Of a stretch of DNA of 64,000 bases, positions 50,415 through 59,533 are shown one piece after another. The notes beneath the pieces were generated by a model. That model had not been told where the DNA came from. It saw nothing but the letters and a program-made list of their open reading frames with translations, and searched no databases. Positions within the stretch are counted from its first letter, which is position 1. Every line of letters starts with the position of its first letter. The DNA is taken from assembly GCF_001661345.1 (NCBI RefSeq), contig NW_017962920.1:310001-374000 (forward strand). Direction: 5' to 3'. The DNA comes from Ascoidea rubescens DSM 1968 (lineage: Eukaryota > Ascomycota > Saccharomycetes > Ascoideales > Ascoideaceae). The position numbers and the translations under genes are program-made.

Positions 50415-50806
50415 ATGTTCTATGAAACATAAAAATTGGTAACAATATATAATATATATAATATTACATTTATAAGTACATTTTTATTTTGATATTTTAA
50501 GGTTTTTTTTTAATATTTTTTATTTCATCGCCTATTAGATTCTTTTATATTCAAGATCTCAATTTCATTTTACTTAATCGGCTTTTTTTTTCATTTTTAA
50601 TTAACCTATAACTCAAATGCAAAACAATATAAACAGAAAATAAAAGTAATTCTATATAAAAAAAATAGTAATAAATAAAATAAATATAATAAAAATTAAA
50701 GCATTTTAATAAAAATTTTATTTTGTCTTTTTGTTTAAAAACCTAAATACCATTAAACGTAAATCAATATAACCATTTTCTACAAAATTTCATATGACTT
50801 TTGATT
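50415..50806. other. Very AT-rich flank of tRNA-Gly and the AVT-type gene
   Basis: 392 bp of T- and A-rich sequence with (AT)n near 50448-50462. I see no gene or site in it. Confidence 0.4.
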
Positions 50807-53221
50807 TCAGCAAAATAATGTGCTGAATGAACTATATAACATTATTATAACACCAAACACGCAAATAAACAAACTTAAATATCTTGTGATATAATGATTG
50901 AAAACTGAGGGATCTTCATCTGATTCATCCAGGTTTTGAAATGATTTATAATGTAACAATGGTGGGAAAATATAAATTAATGGAATGCATGTAAAAGATC
51001 CAATCAATGAAACAAATTTATCTAAATCATTGTTACCAATTAATGAAATTAAAGCAACCAAAATTGTAAAAATCACTCTAAAGATATTTTTCTTCCACTT
51101 GATTGAGTTGTCATATTTCCCGCTATATTTACTAGAGAAAAAACTTGTTTCTAAAATTCTAATTGCAGGAAACAATTGCAATGGAGTTGACAATAATATC
51201 GCTAGAGGATAAATGAAAATAATAAATTTTGAACTATTAGATTCCTTGGGTAAATTTAAAAAAATAATTGTCTCAGTATTTGATCCAAATGCCATATAAC
51301 AAAATGCTCCAATAGATACAAAAATCAATGAAATGATTATAAATACAATTCCAAGAGCCTTTGGAAATTCTTTTGGTTTTTTCATTGATTCTTGAATTGG
51401 AATCAATAATCCCACTCCTTCGTATGTGAAAATGGCTGTTCCAATAAAGATAGTCCAGCTTTGAGGATTAAATAGCTCATAATCTGGTTCGTAGTCCGAA
51501 ACCAATTTAGAAAATGAATAAACATAAATATAAACTATCCCAATTAAAATAAAAATTTCAGATATTACAACTAAAATTGTTAATTTGGAGATTTTTCTTA
51601 TTAATGATACAGGCATTAAAAAGAGTAGTTGAAAAAGTATAAGAATTGCAATTGAGTATTCTAATTCAAAATATTGTTTGAAAAATGCTTTGTAATTTTG
51701 AGCAACAAATACAATGTAAGCACTTGAAAATCCAATTTGCGATAAAATCAAACAAAACGAAATCAATCTTTTAAAGTATGATCCATATAATTTAAACCCA
51801 ATTTCTCCAAAACTTTCTGAATCAGTTTTAACTTTGACACATATTAATAGAAGAAAACACCAATAAGACAAAATTCCTAAAAAACACAAGATAAATATAC
51901 TGAATAGCAATCCACCATTTAAAAACCCCTTGGGCAAAAATACAATACCAGTTCCAACAAATGCCTTTAAAAGAAGTAGAACCGATTTAAATGTTGAAAT
52001 GTTAGAAGGCGATGTGGAGATCCTTTTATGTGCTTCATTACGTAACAATGGAAACGTTTCATTTGGAAAAATCAAATTTTCACTTTGAATGTTCTGTTGA
52101 AATTTCAAAATCTCTTCTTCCTCGTCAGATAGCTCTTCACCAGCAAAATGTTCTAACAAAACTAAGTATTCAATGAAATTTTTTGTAAAGAATGGTGGTT
52201 TGGCGGTGTTACCAACATTTCTAAATATGTTATTGTTATTGTTATTATTATTATCGGCATTATTGTTGATATTATTACTGTTATTAATGTTACTGTTACT
52301 ATTGTCATTAAAGCTAGTATGACTGAAATCACCATTATCAATACTTTGTTGGTGTTTTTGAGCTAAATGATCTCTTCTAAAACCACCAATAACTTTCATA
52401 TCACTTGCAGTGATGTTTATGCTGGAACCATCACCATTGTAATTGGATGCAGAAATTGATTCACTGAACGAGGATGCTCTTCTGTTTCTTTTTTGTTGCT
52501 GTTGTTTATTATTCCAATTGTACAAGTCTCTTGTCATGTCTCCACCTTGTAGACTCAAAGAATTAAATTGCGAGTTATCTTCATTCAAAACAGATGAGCT
52601 ATCGTTGACCAAATGCTGACTAACGATATCAATAACAGATTGGTTGGGATTTTGGATATTTACAGAAATGTTGGATACATTTGAATCAAAGTTGGTAAAA
52701 CTATTAAGATTATGACGGGTGGATAAAGAAGCAGAGACAGGTATAGATGAAACCTCTGGAATCTCTTCGTTTATTATATTATTTTTGATTATGTGAGTAT
52801 TACTGTTATTTCTATTGGTATTCTCGTTATCAGCATTGTTTTTATTATTTGTAGGATTATCACTGTATGGAAAATTGCTGTTTGCGAAAGTGTTTTGATT
52901 TGTGATTGTGTCGTCGGATTCAGGAGAAGCAGACATTAGCAACGAAGAGTTCTTGAAACTCTGTGAAAGCATTGAGTGTTTCTTTGGTCTGTTGTTTGCT
53001 ATGCTACTATTGAAGCTGATGAAGTTGTTGTTAAAGTTGTTGCTGAAGTTGTTGTTGTTGAAGTTGTTGAAACTGTTATCTGTGTTAACCTGGGGTGAGG
53101 GCTCAACGGCTGGGGGAATTCTGTATCCACTGCTGTTCAAGTATCTAGCAGAGAGAATCTCGTTGTCTCTATCATAAACACTGCTGAAGGTTTCATTTGG
53201 CTTGGGTATGGGCCTGGACAT
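50807..53221 (-). CDS. Vacuolar amino-acid exporter, Avt3/Avt4 type
   Basis: Amino acid/auxin permease family (SLC36-like) transporter that exports neutral amino acids from the vacuole. An 804-aa protein with a cytosolic, Asn/Ser-rich N-terminal region of about 400 residues, then around eleven membrane segments. The first transmembrane block STFKSVLLLLKAFVGTGIVF then LPKGFLNGG (about residue 410) and the mid-protein FIGTAIFTYEGVGLLIPIQE with SMKKP are diagnostic of Avt3/4. FKFQQNIQSENL-type sequence before TM1 and the long N-terminus also fit Avt4. I cannot separate Avt3 from Avt4. It starts at the first ATG. Confidence 0.9.
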   Translation of the reverse strand: MSRPIPKPNETFSSVYDRDNEILSARYLNSSGYRIPPAVEPSPQVNTDNSFNNFNNNNFSNNFNNNFISFNSSIANNRPKKHSMLSQSFKNSSLLMSASPESDDTITNQNTFANSNFPYSDNPTNNKNNADNENTNRNNSNTHIIKNNIINEEIPEVSSIPVSASLSTRHNLNSFTNFDSNVSNISVNIQNPNQSVIDIVSQHLVNDSSSVLNEDNSQFNSLSLQGGDMTRDLYNWNNKQQQQKRNRRASSFSESISASNYNGDGSSINITASDMKVIGGFRRDHLAQKHQQSIDNGDFSHTSFNDNSNSNINNSNNINNNADNNNNNNNNIFRNVGNTAKPPFFTKNFIEYLVLLEHFAGEELSDEEEEILKFQQNIQSENLIFPNETFPLLRNEAHKRISTSPSNISTFKSVLLLLKAFVGTGIVFLPKGFLNGGLLFSIFILCFLGILSYWCFLLLICVKVKTDSESFGEIGFKLYGSYFKRLISFCLILSQIGFSSAYIVFVAQNYKAFFKQYFELEYSIAILILFQLLFLMPVSLIRKISKLTILVVISEIFILIGIVYIYVYSFSKLVSDYEPDYELFNPQSWTIFIGTAIFTYEGVGLLIPIQESMKKPKEFPKALGIVFIIISLIFVSIGAFCYMAFGSNTETIIFLNLPKESNSSKFIIFIYPLAILLSTPLQLFPAIRILETSFFSSKYSGKYDNSIKWKKNIFRVIFTILVALISLIGNNDLDKFVSLIGSFTCIPLIYIFPPLLHYKSFQNLDESDEDPSVFNHYITRYLSLFICVFGVIIMLYSSFSTLFC

Positions 53222-53476
53222 TTTTCTGTAGGATATTCAGTGGGCAAGAAGAGAGAAAGAAGAGAGGTAATCTCAAGCAAGAGCCTGAAAAAAATTAATT
53301 AAAAAAATTTGTCACCGGACTGAAAAGTTTATCTCAGACATTCTCTCTGCGGAAAAGATTGGTAATACAGATCTTAATACAAATGTCAATACTGCTGCAA
53401 ATACATTGGTTTCGAGAGATATAAGAAGGACAGAACCGGGCTTTTATTTATATACCCCAAGAGTTCCAACACAACA

Positions 53477-54892
53477 ATGAGTGAGGATCAAAACCAGGGC
53501 CAGGCTGGTGCTAAGGACAGGGGCAACAGCAACAGCAGCAGCAACAGACAAGCCAACAACCCCAAAACCACAGAAAAGAGAAAGAACACCAATAATCGAA
53601 GCAGGAGAGGAAACAAACTGTTTTACGATGGTTTGGAAAGAAACCAAGTGTTCAAATTGCAGGAAATCAAGTATCTCATCCAGGAATTCGCTCCCATCAC
53701 AGTAAATGGCAAGGCCATTCAGACCAGCACAGGCTCTCAAAGAGATGAAATGAACACTGATGAGAGAACAACGGATGGAAATCAGTCGAAGAATTCGAAT
53801 AAGAGAATTTTGAAAATGATCAAAGAGATTCTCATAAAGAACAACGACAGTGTAATGTATTTGACGTTGTTAGTCAAACCCAGCGATCCTGATTTCATCT
53901 ACGATTTGGACAGTTTGAAGATCAATTTAAATATTCCAGTCAATTATCCAATCGCAAAGAAAAAAAATGGCAAAAACAGACCAAGTATAGTGGTTTTGAA
54001 TGACAACATACCGAGAGGATTTTTAATGAATATTGAATTTGGATTTAAAGAGCTTGTGAATCAAATTGTTAATGAGACGAATAAAAACAAAAATAAACAT
54101 AAAAGCAAAGAGAAGGATAACAATCAAAAGTCTTTTTTTAAACTAGTTGGAGGTAATAATCTACTTGGGATGATTAAATCTTTGGATTGTAATTTGGAAA
54201 CGTTTTTATCTCAGAAAGAGAGCACAATAGTATCGGTTAGTAATTTTAGTTCTACATCAATAGACTCAAAAAATAATAAAATAAAAAGCAACCGGAAGGA
54301 AAATGAAACTGATAAAAAAAATATTGGCGCTGTTCATGATAACGATTTTAAATATCAGAATAATAATAATAATAATAACATTGATAGTAAAACTAGTAAT
54401 CATATGATTAATGATAGAAGCATTGATGGTTTTAATTATATCAATAAGAGAAAGAAAATAATTGAAAATACGTTATACAAGATTCAAAAGGATCCAAGTA
54501 TTAAAATGCTGTTACTCAATTCCGATGATTTTACTAAAATTCAAACATACAGATTGAATTGTAACAATGTCAAAGTAAAGTTGAATATTCCGGTAATATC
54601 AAGACCAATTACAATAGAGGAGTTTGAATTTAATAAAAGTGGCAATGGTAGTAATAATAGTAATAGTAATGCTATTAATGATAAGAAAAACATTGTTGCA
54701 AATTTTAATAAAAAAGCGATAGAGTTCAACCAAGAACTTGAGAAGGATATTACAAGTAACGAAACAAATGCATCATTAATATTCCAGATTAATTATTTGC
54801 TTTCAAATTTATCTTGTTTATCCAAACCAGAAAATGAATTTGAAAAATTTGAAAAATTGAAAAGGGCATTTCTTTTAAATTCTCTAAAATAA
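53477..54892 (+). CDS. Hypothetical protein with basic, Asn-rich inserts
   Basis: A 471-aa protein that I cannot assign with confidence. The N-terminus is polar and basic (RNRSRRGNKLFYDG type). A conserved-looking block runs from about residue 115 to 185: ILIKNNDSVMYLTLLVKPSD, LDSLKINLNIPVNYP and PSIVVLNDNIPRGFLMNIEF. The pattern of a Pro-rich strand followed by an IPRGF motif recalls RWD-like or E2-like folds found at the N-terminus of some fungal zinc-finger proteins, but no zinc-finger cysteines are present. A second small block (TYRLNCNNVKVKLNIPVISR) near residue 355 echoes the KLNIPV strand. It is divergent from the AVT-type gene by 255 bp. Confidence 0.6.
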   Translation: MSEDQNQGQAGAKDRGNSNSSSNRQANNPKTTEKRKNTNNRSRRGNKLFYDGLERNQVFKLQEIKYLIQEFAPITVNGKAIQTSTGSQRDEMNTDERTTDGNQSKNSNKRILKMIKEILIKNNDSVMYLTLLVKPSDPDFIYDLDSLKINLNIPVNYPIAKKKNGKNRPSIVVLNDNIPRGFLMNIEFGFKELVNQIVNETNKNKNKHKSKEKDNNQKSFFKLVGGNNLLGMIKSLDCNLETFLSQKESTIVSVSNFSSTSIDSKNNKIKSNRKENETDKKNIGAVHDNDFKYQNNNNNNNIDSKTSNHMINDRSIDGFNYINKRKKIIENTLYKIQKDPSIKMLLLNSDDFTKIQTYRLNCNNVKVKLNIPVISRPITIEEFEFNKSGNGSNNSNSNAINDKKNIVANFNKKAIEFNQELEKDITSNETNASLIFQINYLLSNLSCLSKPENEFEKFEKLKRAFLLNSLK

Positions 54893-54949
54893 ATAGTCTA
54901 ATGAATTTCTATAATAAACAATTTTTTTTTTTTACTTTTTTTTTTAAGT

Positions 54950-55492
54950 TTATTCCTTTGTGTCTACGATAACTGTAACAGGACCATCGTTAACCAAACT
55001 CACATCCATCATTGCACCAAAGACACCATCTTTAATTTTTTCATCTGAATTGATGTCCTTCTTCAATACACCTAGGAAATCATCATATAAAGCCTTTGAA
55101 AGTGTGGAATTCATTGCATTGTGGAAATCTGGTTTGGTTCCTTTTTTAGTTTTAGCAAATAAAGTAAATTGAGAAATTGACAAAATTTCGCCATCAACAT
55201 CTTTAACGCTTTTCTTCCAATGTGGAGCATTTAAGTCATTTTCGTCAGTTTTGAATAGTTTCAAGTTGACGATTTTTTTGGATAGTTTAATGCAATCTTC
55301 GTTGGAGTCGTTTATTCCAATTCCAATTAGTACAAGTAGACCTTTACCAATTCTTAAAAGATTGTTAATAGATAAAATTTAAAAGCAAATTGAGTTTTGT
55401 TGTAAAGAAATGAACAGCTGAACATACGACGACACTAGTTTCCCATCAACGCTTACTGAAGCCGATTTAACCTTTTGGATGACAGCTTTCAT
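54950..55492 (-). CDS. DTD1: D-aminoacyl-tRNA deacylase, one intron
   Basis: Removes D-amino acids mis-attached to tRNA. The gene is complement(join(54950..55352, 55428..55492)), 155 aa. Exon 1 MKAVIQKVKSASVSVDGKLV joins to IGKGLLVLIGIGINDSNEDC, giving the full DTD fold. Active-site landmarks are SISQFTLFAKTKKGTKPDFH (SQFTL motif) and NDGPVTVIVDT (the GP of the chiral-proofreading loop). The 75-nt intron has GTATGT, a TTAAC branch candidate and a TTTTAAG acceptor. The S. cerevisiae gene also has an intron near its start. An LTR-like end lies 208 bp upstream. The D-amino-acid oxidase in the same window acts on free D-amino acids. Confidence 0.95.
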
Positions 55493-55513
55493 TTAAGTTG
55501 TGGATAATTCTAA

Positions 55514-55571
55514 TTGATTTAATTGATTTTAATTGATTTTAATTGATTTTAATTGATTTTTATTGATTTTT
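55514..55571. repeat. 10-bp tandem repeat upstream of DTD1
   Basis: Five to six copies of TTGATTTTAA, degenerating to TTGATTTTTA, lie within 80 bp of the DTD1 start and so in its core promoter or leader. Confidence 0.8.
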
Positions 55572-55699
55572 ATTAAATTCTGGCAATCAAAATGTATCAG
55601 ACGTGGTGTTTTCTGTGGGGGTTCTCAGCTTAAAAATCAGAAATTTTATAATCAGAGATTTTACACAGTTGAAATATCTGAAATACACCAAACAGATTG

Positions 55700-55799
55700 T
55701 GTTGCACGAGGTGTGGCCGGAAAACACAATCCGAGCTCGGACGTTCGTGAAGCCACTATAGTCCGTTGCCCAAACCAAATACACAAGACTTAACCACTT
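55700..55799 (+). mobile_element. LTR-like end, inverted copy 2
   Basis: The 100-bp partner of 50198-50297, perfectly identical in reverse complement. It starts TGTTGCACGAGG; flanking sequence diverges sharply at both ends of the match. Downstream sequence up to the Gag-like frame may be the rest of the LTR and leader. No target duplication could be matched. Confidence 0.6.
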
Positions 55800-55949
55800 A
55801 TGAAACGAAAATTGTGTTTCCGCAAAAAACATTTAATTCACAAATACGTTGATGAAGATTGCAATCCAAATAATATAAATATGATCACTAAATAGCTAGA
55901 TAGAAATAAAATAAACCAAGAGGAAAAGGAAAGAGAAGTCTACTAAGTC

Positions 55950-56141
55950 ATGAGCACTAGAAGAAATCTCTATCCTTCCTTCGACGACTGTCAACCTGAC
56001 AGCATCCAAGTCAAGAACNCTGATAGTGATAACGAAAGGGAACTTGATACTTCACCAATGGCTTCCAAAATCAATGAATTAAATCAGAGAGTTGAGTTAA
56101 TTGAATCGAATATTGCATCCGGATTTAAACGACTAGAATGA
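55950..56141 (+). pseudogene. Gag-like N-terminal fragment
   Basis: A 63-codon frame from an ATG, ending in TGA, after which the same frame continues open for about 45 codons. It encodes a polar start and a short coiled coil (MASKINELNQRVELIESN). Position between two LTR-like ends suggests the start of a retrotransposon gag whose remainder is deleted. No CCHC, protease, integrase or RT motifs exist nearby. Base 56019 is an N in the given sequence. Origin is inferred from context, not from a family match. Confidence 0.4.
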
Positions 56142-56152
56142 ATGCTTGAAAG

Positions 56153-56301
56153 TGTATTAACTCGTAACGAACGGCCGGAAATCGGTTATGTGCGGATTGC
56201 TTATCTTATACGTACATTTCCTATCCGTATCTCGAATACGGATAAGTTTTGCTATAAATGGTCGGACCAAGTTCCGTTCGCTTGACAAAACTAAAACAAC
56301 A
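56153..56301 (+). mobile_element. Second LTR-like element
   Basis: Starts TGTATTAACTCG and ends AAACAACA, fitting TG...CA ends. It contains a 9-bp perfect hairpin (TATCCGTAT/ATACGGATA at 56222-56244) and then TATAAA at 56253-56258, as an LTR promoter would. It shares GGCCGGAAA with the 100-bp LTR-like ends at a similar offset (16 versus 20) but is otherwise different. It lies 82 bp from tRNA-Leu. The left boundary is uncertain. Confidence 0.45.
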
Positions 56302-56383
56302 AATTATTCTCTTCTTTTTCTTTGACCATCGAGCTCGAATCAGCAGCAAAAGTGCACGTGATTGTCCAATCAAAAATCAAAAA

Positions 56384-56467
56384 TGAAGGATGCGAGGTTC
56401 GAACTCGCGCGGGAAGTCTCCCAGTAGATCTTAAGTCTACCGCCTTAGACCACTCGGCCAACCCTCC
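56384..56467 (-). tRNA. tRNA-Leu(UAA), second copy
   Basis: 84 nt, identical to the copy at 9670-9753 except for one base in the variable arm. Anticodon TAA, intact A and B boxes, and a T5 terminator on the minus strand. The element-like sequences at 55700-56301 lie on its 3' side. Confidence 0.97.
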
Positions 56468-57029
56468 AAGTAACAGTCCTAGAAGTCACATGATAATATC
56501 CGAGTAGCCAATAGGAGCTCGGTGTGGGGTATTCTATTTGTTTTGTACCTGCGTTTTTGGTCTGAAATTGTTCTCTCAACCAAGCACCAGGAAAGTATTT
56601 TCTATTAGTTGCAATGTTTTGGTGAAGGTGTTAAATTCAGACCAATTAGTAGCTATCAAAAACATCTGGGACAAGATCTACCTACATTGGCTGATAATTA
56701 ACGTACTGAGTTGATTGTTCGTTCAATGGTCGTTTCCTAATCAACATGCATCGCTTTTTGGAACCAATGCCACGCACAATTCTTCATTCATTTTTACTGG
56801 TTTATGGTTTAAACTGAAAGAATCACTGCGATCGAAATTCTGGATTTGTTTTTTTTTCTTTTTTTCGCTAGAAAATGAACATTATAAATGCAATACTTAA
56901 CTCCATTTTTTTTTCTGATATATTGTTTAGTTATTTTTTTATTTTGATTTTCTTTATAAAACCTCATAATTTTTAATATTTTTACTCAATTGACAATTCT
57001 ATTTATTATTTGCTGGAAATTGTTTAAAA
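56468..57029. promoter_or_regulatory. Upstream region of DYS1
   Basis: 562 bp between the tRNA-Leu 5' end and DYS1. It has a GCCAATAGG CCAAT box near 56508, mixed-composition sequence to 56860, then a T-rich core promoter. No gene is supported. Confidence 0.4.
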
Positions 57030-58256
57030 ATGGGCTCTGATTCTACCATCAAGAACGATAAACAAATCAAGGAAAATGTGAAAGAAGTGAAAAAGAAAGT
57101 GAAAAAAGAAAGACAAGTTGAAAATGCTGAGGATTTTTTATTCAAACGTTCAATTCCTGTTCCTGATGATTTTGTGAAAGTCCAAGGCATTGACTACTTC
57201 CAACCAAGTGCATTTAATATGAACGCAAAAGATTTGGTAAAATCAATGAGAACTACTGGCTATCAAGCAAGCTCTCTTGGAAAAGCTTGTGAAATTATCA
57301 ATGAAATGAGAAAATGGAGAGGTAAACACATCTCAGAATTATCTGATGAAGAAAAAACCAAAGGTAAATTCGATGAAAAGGGTTATCAGAGAACTACAAT
57401 CTTCTTGGGCTACACTTCAAATTTGATCTCTTCCGGTTTAAGAGAAACTATTAGATATTTGGTTCAAAATAAATTTGTTGACATCTTGGTTACAACTGCT
57501 GGTGGTATCGAAGAAGATTTAATCAAATGTCTTGGTTCAACTTATTTAGGTGATTTTAGCTTACCTGGGAAACAATTAAGAAAAGATGGCATGAATCGAA
57601 TTGGTAATTTAATTATTCCAAATGATAACTATGTGGAATTTGAAAATTGGATCAACCCAATTTTAGATCGAATGTTAATTGAACAAGAAGAAGCTGCTGC
57701 AAAGGACCCAAAGTTTCTTGAATATGGCACTAAAAGCTTTTGGACCCCATCAAAAATGATTGCTAGATTCGGTAAAGAGATTAATGATGAATCAAGTGTC
57801 TTGTATTGGGCTTATAAAAATAAAATTCCAATTTTATGCCCCGCTATTACTGATGGTTCAATTGGTGATATGTTGTTTTTCCATACCTTTAAAAAATCCC
57901 CAAAACAAATTAGATTGGATATTGTTCACGATGTTCGTATTATAGATACCGCTGCCATTGAGGCTAACCATGCTGGTATGATAATATTAGGCGGTGGTTT
58001 GATCAAACACCATATTGCTAATGCTTGTTTAATGAGAAATGGTGCTGATTATGCTGTTTATATCAATACTGGTCAAGAATTCGACGGTTCAGATGCTGGT
58101 GCAAGACCCGATGAAGCTATTTCTTGGGGTAAAATTAAAGCTGATGCTCTTCATACCAAAGTTTATGTTGAAGCAACTGTTGCTTTCCCATTAATTGTTG
58201 CAGCCACTTTTGCTTCCAAAAAACCCAAAGCAATCCGTGGCTCTTCTCGTTTATAG
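57030..58256 (+). CDS. DYS1: Deoxyhypusine synthase
   Basis: Transfers the aminobutyl group of spermidine to one lysine of eIF5A, the first step of hypusine formation, with NAD. An essential cytosolic enzyme. Length is 408 aa, slightly above the yeast protein (about 387) because of a Lys-rich N-terminus. Landmarks are [69 protein letters not shown] and [20 protein letters not shown], whose Lys is the catalytic one, and [18 protein letters not shown]. It starts at an ATG in AAAAATGGG context. No CTG codon occurs in the gene. Confidence 0.98.
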   Translation: MGSDSTIKNDKQIKENVKEVKKKVKKERQVENAEDFLFKRSIPVPDDFVKVQGIDYFQPSAFNMNAKDLVKSMRTTGYQASSLGKACEIINEMRKWRGKHISELSDEEKTKGKFDEKGYQRTTIFLGYTSNLISSGLRETIRYLVQNKFVDILVTTAGGIEEDLIKCLGSTYLGDFSLPGKQLRKDGMNRIGNLIIPNDNYVEFENWINPILDRMLIEQEEAAAKDPKFLEYGTKSFWTPSKMIARFGKEINDESSVLYWAYKNKIPILCPAITDGSIGDMLFFHTFKKSPKQIRLDIVHDVRIIDTAAIEANHAGMIILGGGLIKHHIANACLMRNGADYAVYINTGQEFDGSDAGARPDEAISWGKIKADALHTKVYVEATVAFPLIVAATFASKKPKAIRGSSRL

Positions 58257-59101
58257 AGGTTTTGTCTTTTGTTTTTTTTACTTTATTTTGTCTTATTTTT
58301 ATTATTATTAGAATTTACATATAAATGAACTTTTTAAATTTGTTTTTTTATAAAAGGACGTTATGTTCATTAAAACCAGTGGTTATCATTGTGTGTACAA
58401 TAAATAAACATACTAATTACTCCATTTGATGTAAAATGCATTTTTATCAAAAGATTTAATAATAAATATTATTTTTTAGGTAATTGCATAATCGTTGCAG
58501 ATATTTATGGTTTATTGAGGTAAAAATTATTATCAGATCTGCTTCAAAGCTCTTCTGTGAAAAATACTTGGAAAAAAAAAAGCAGGTAATACTTTCACTA
58601 AGAAAGTTCTAAATAAAACAAAAAAAACAAAACAAAGCTATTCTTTTAAATTAAAATAAATTTGAAATATTATTTCTAACGATGGGTTTATAATTAGATA
58701 AGAATCAACTATTCATGAGGTTTTTTAATTTTTCTAATACATTGGTAATACTATTGTTTGACTAAGGATTATGCTTACTAGTAATAAGAATATACATTTA
58801 GCGGAATAAAAAAAGGAACGGATAAATTGAATATATAGCAATCAAAGTAGAAAAACGAATATTGCTATTTTAAATTTGGAATCAAACTTAAAATATTTCT
58901 TTAGAATATCAAAATCAGATAAAAAGTGATCAATAATCCTGGATTAGAAATAACAAAGAATTTTACAAAACAGCAAATTGTCATTTCCAAGAGAAATATA
59001 AAACTAATTTGTATTTAATGATTTATCTATGCCAATGTAAAAGACTTTGTAAAATATAGAAAAAAAAAAGAAAAAAAGATAGTTTGTTCTTAACATCGGA
59101 A
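58257..59101. other. AT-rich gene-free region
   Basis: 845 bp between the 3' ends of DYS1 and the Cys-rich gene. Terminator-like T runs lie near 58262-58300. I see no coding sequence, RNA gene or repeat family in it. Confidence 0.4.
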
Positions 59102-59533
59102 TTATACATTATTGAAGCATAATTCTTTGTTCAAGTGAGTAAACATTGTTCTAGTTTCAATAGGACAATATTGGCTACATTGAAACTCCAACTTGGTTGC
59201 AAATAAACATTTGCAGTTTTTATACTCATTTGTTGTGTGGTAGAGATTTTCTTCTTGATATCCATTGTATCTGCCTGAATAATCTTTATTGTTTTTGCTG
59301 CTTTCAAGACAGTTGTAAAAAAAATCATCCAGAACATTTTCATAGCAATACTTATATTCAACACAGCATTTTTTTAAAAAGTAATCTTTTTCTTCTTGGA
59401 TTCCCACTAAAAGATGATCTTGGTTGTTATTTTCCATAGTATGACTATTATTCAGATTGGCACAAGCAAACAAAGAATTTAACAAGAAAAAAGAAACAAA
59501 TAATAGACTTTTTGAAATAATCATGTTCATCAT
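59102..59533 (-). CDS. Small secreted cysteine-rich protein
   Basis: A 143-aa protein with a signal peptide (MIISKSLLFVSFFLLNSLFA, cleavage near ACA) and ten cysteines after the hydrophobic core. These include CC, a CxC pair in YKNCKCLF and CSQYCP. The regular Cys content, small size and signal peptide indicate a disulfide-stabilised extracellular or wall-associated protein. The CxC...CxxxC arrangement faintly recalls fungal secreted Cys-rich domains such as CFEM, but the spacing does not fit well, so I do not assign it. There is no GPI-anchor tail. The gene stands alone with no clear neighbour relationship. Confidence 0.65.
   Translation of the reverse strand: MMNMIISKSLLFVSFFLLNSLFACANLNNSHTMENNNQDHLLVGIQEEKDYFLKKCCVEYKYCYENVLDDFFYNCLESSKNNKDYSGRYNGYQEENLYHTTNEYKNCKCLFATKLEFQCSQYCPIETRTMFTHLNKELCFNNV

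Noticed and set aside
55428-55492. DTD1 as a 104-residue N-truncated gene
   Set aside because: A first exon with a GTATGT donor restores the missing N-terminus exactly, so the gene is spliced, not truncated.
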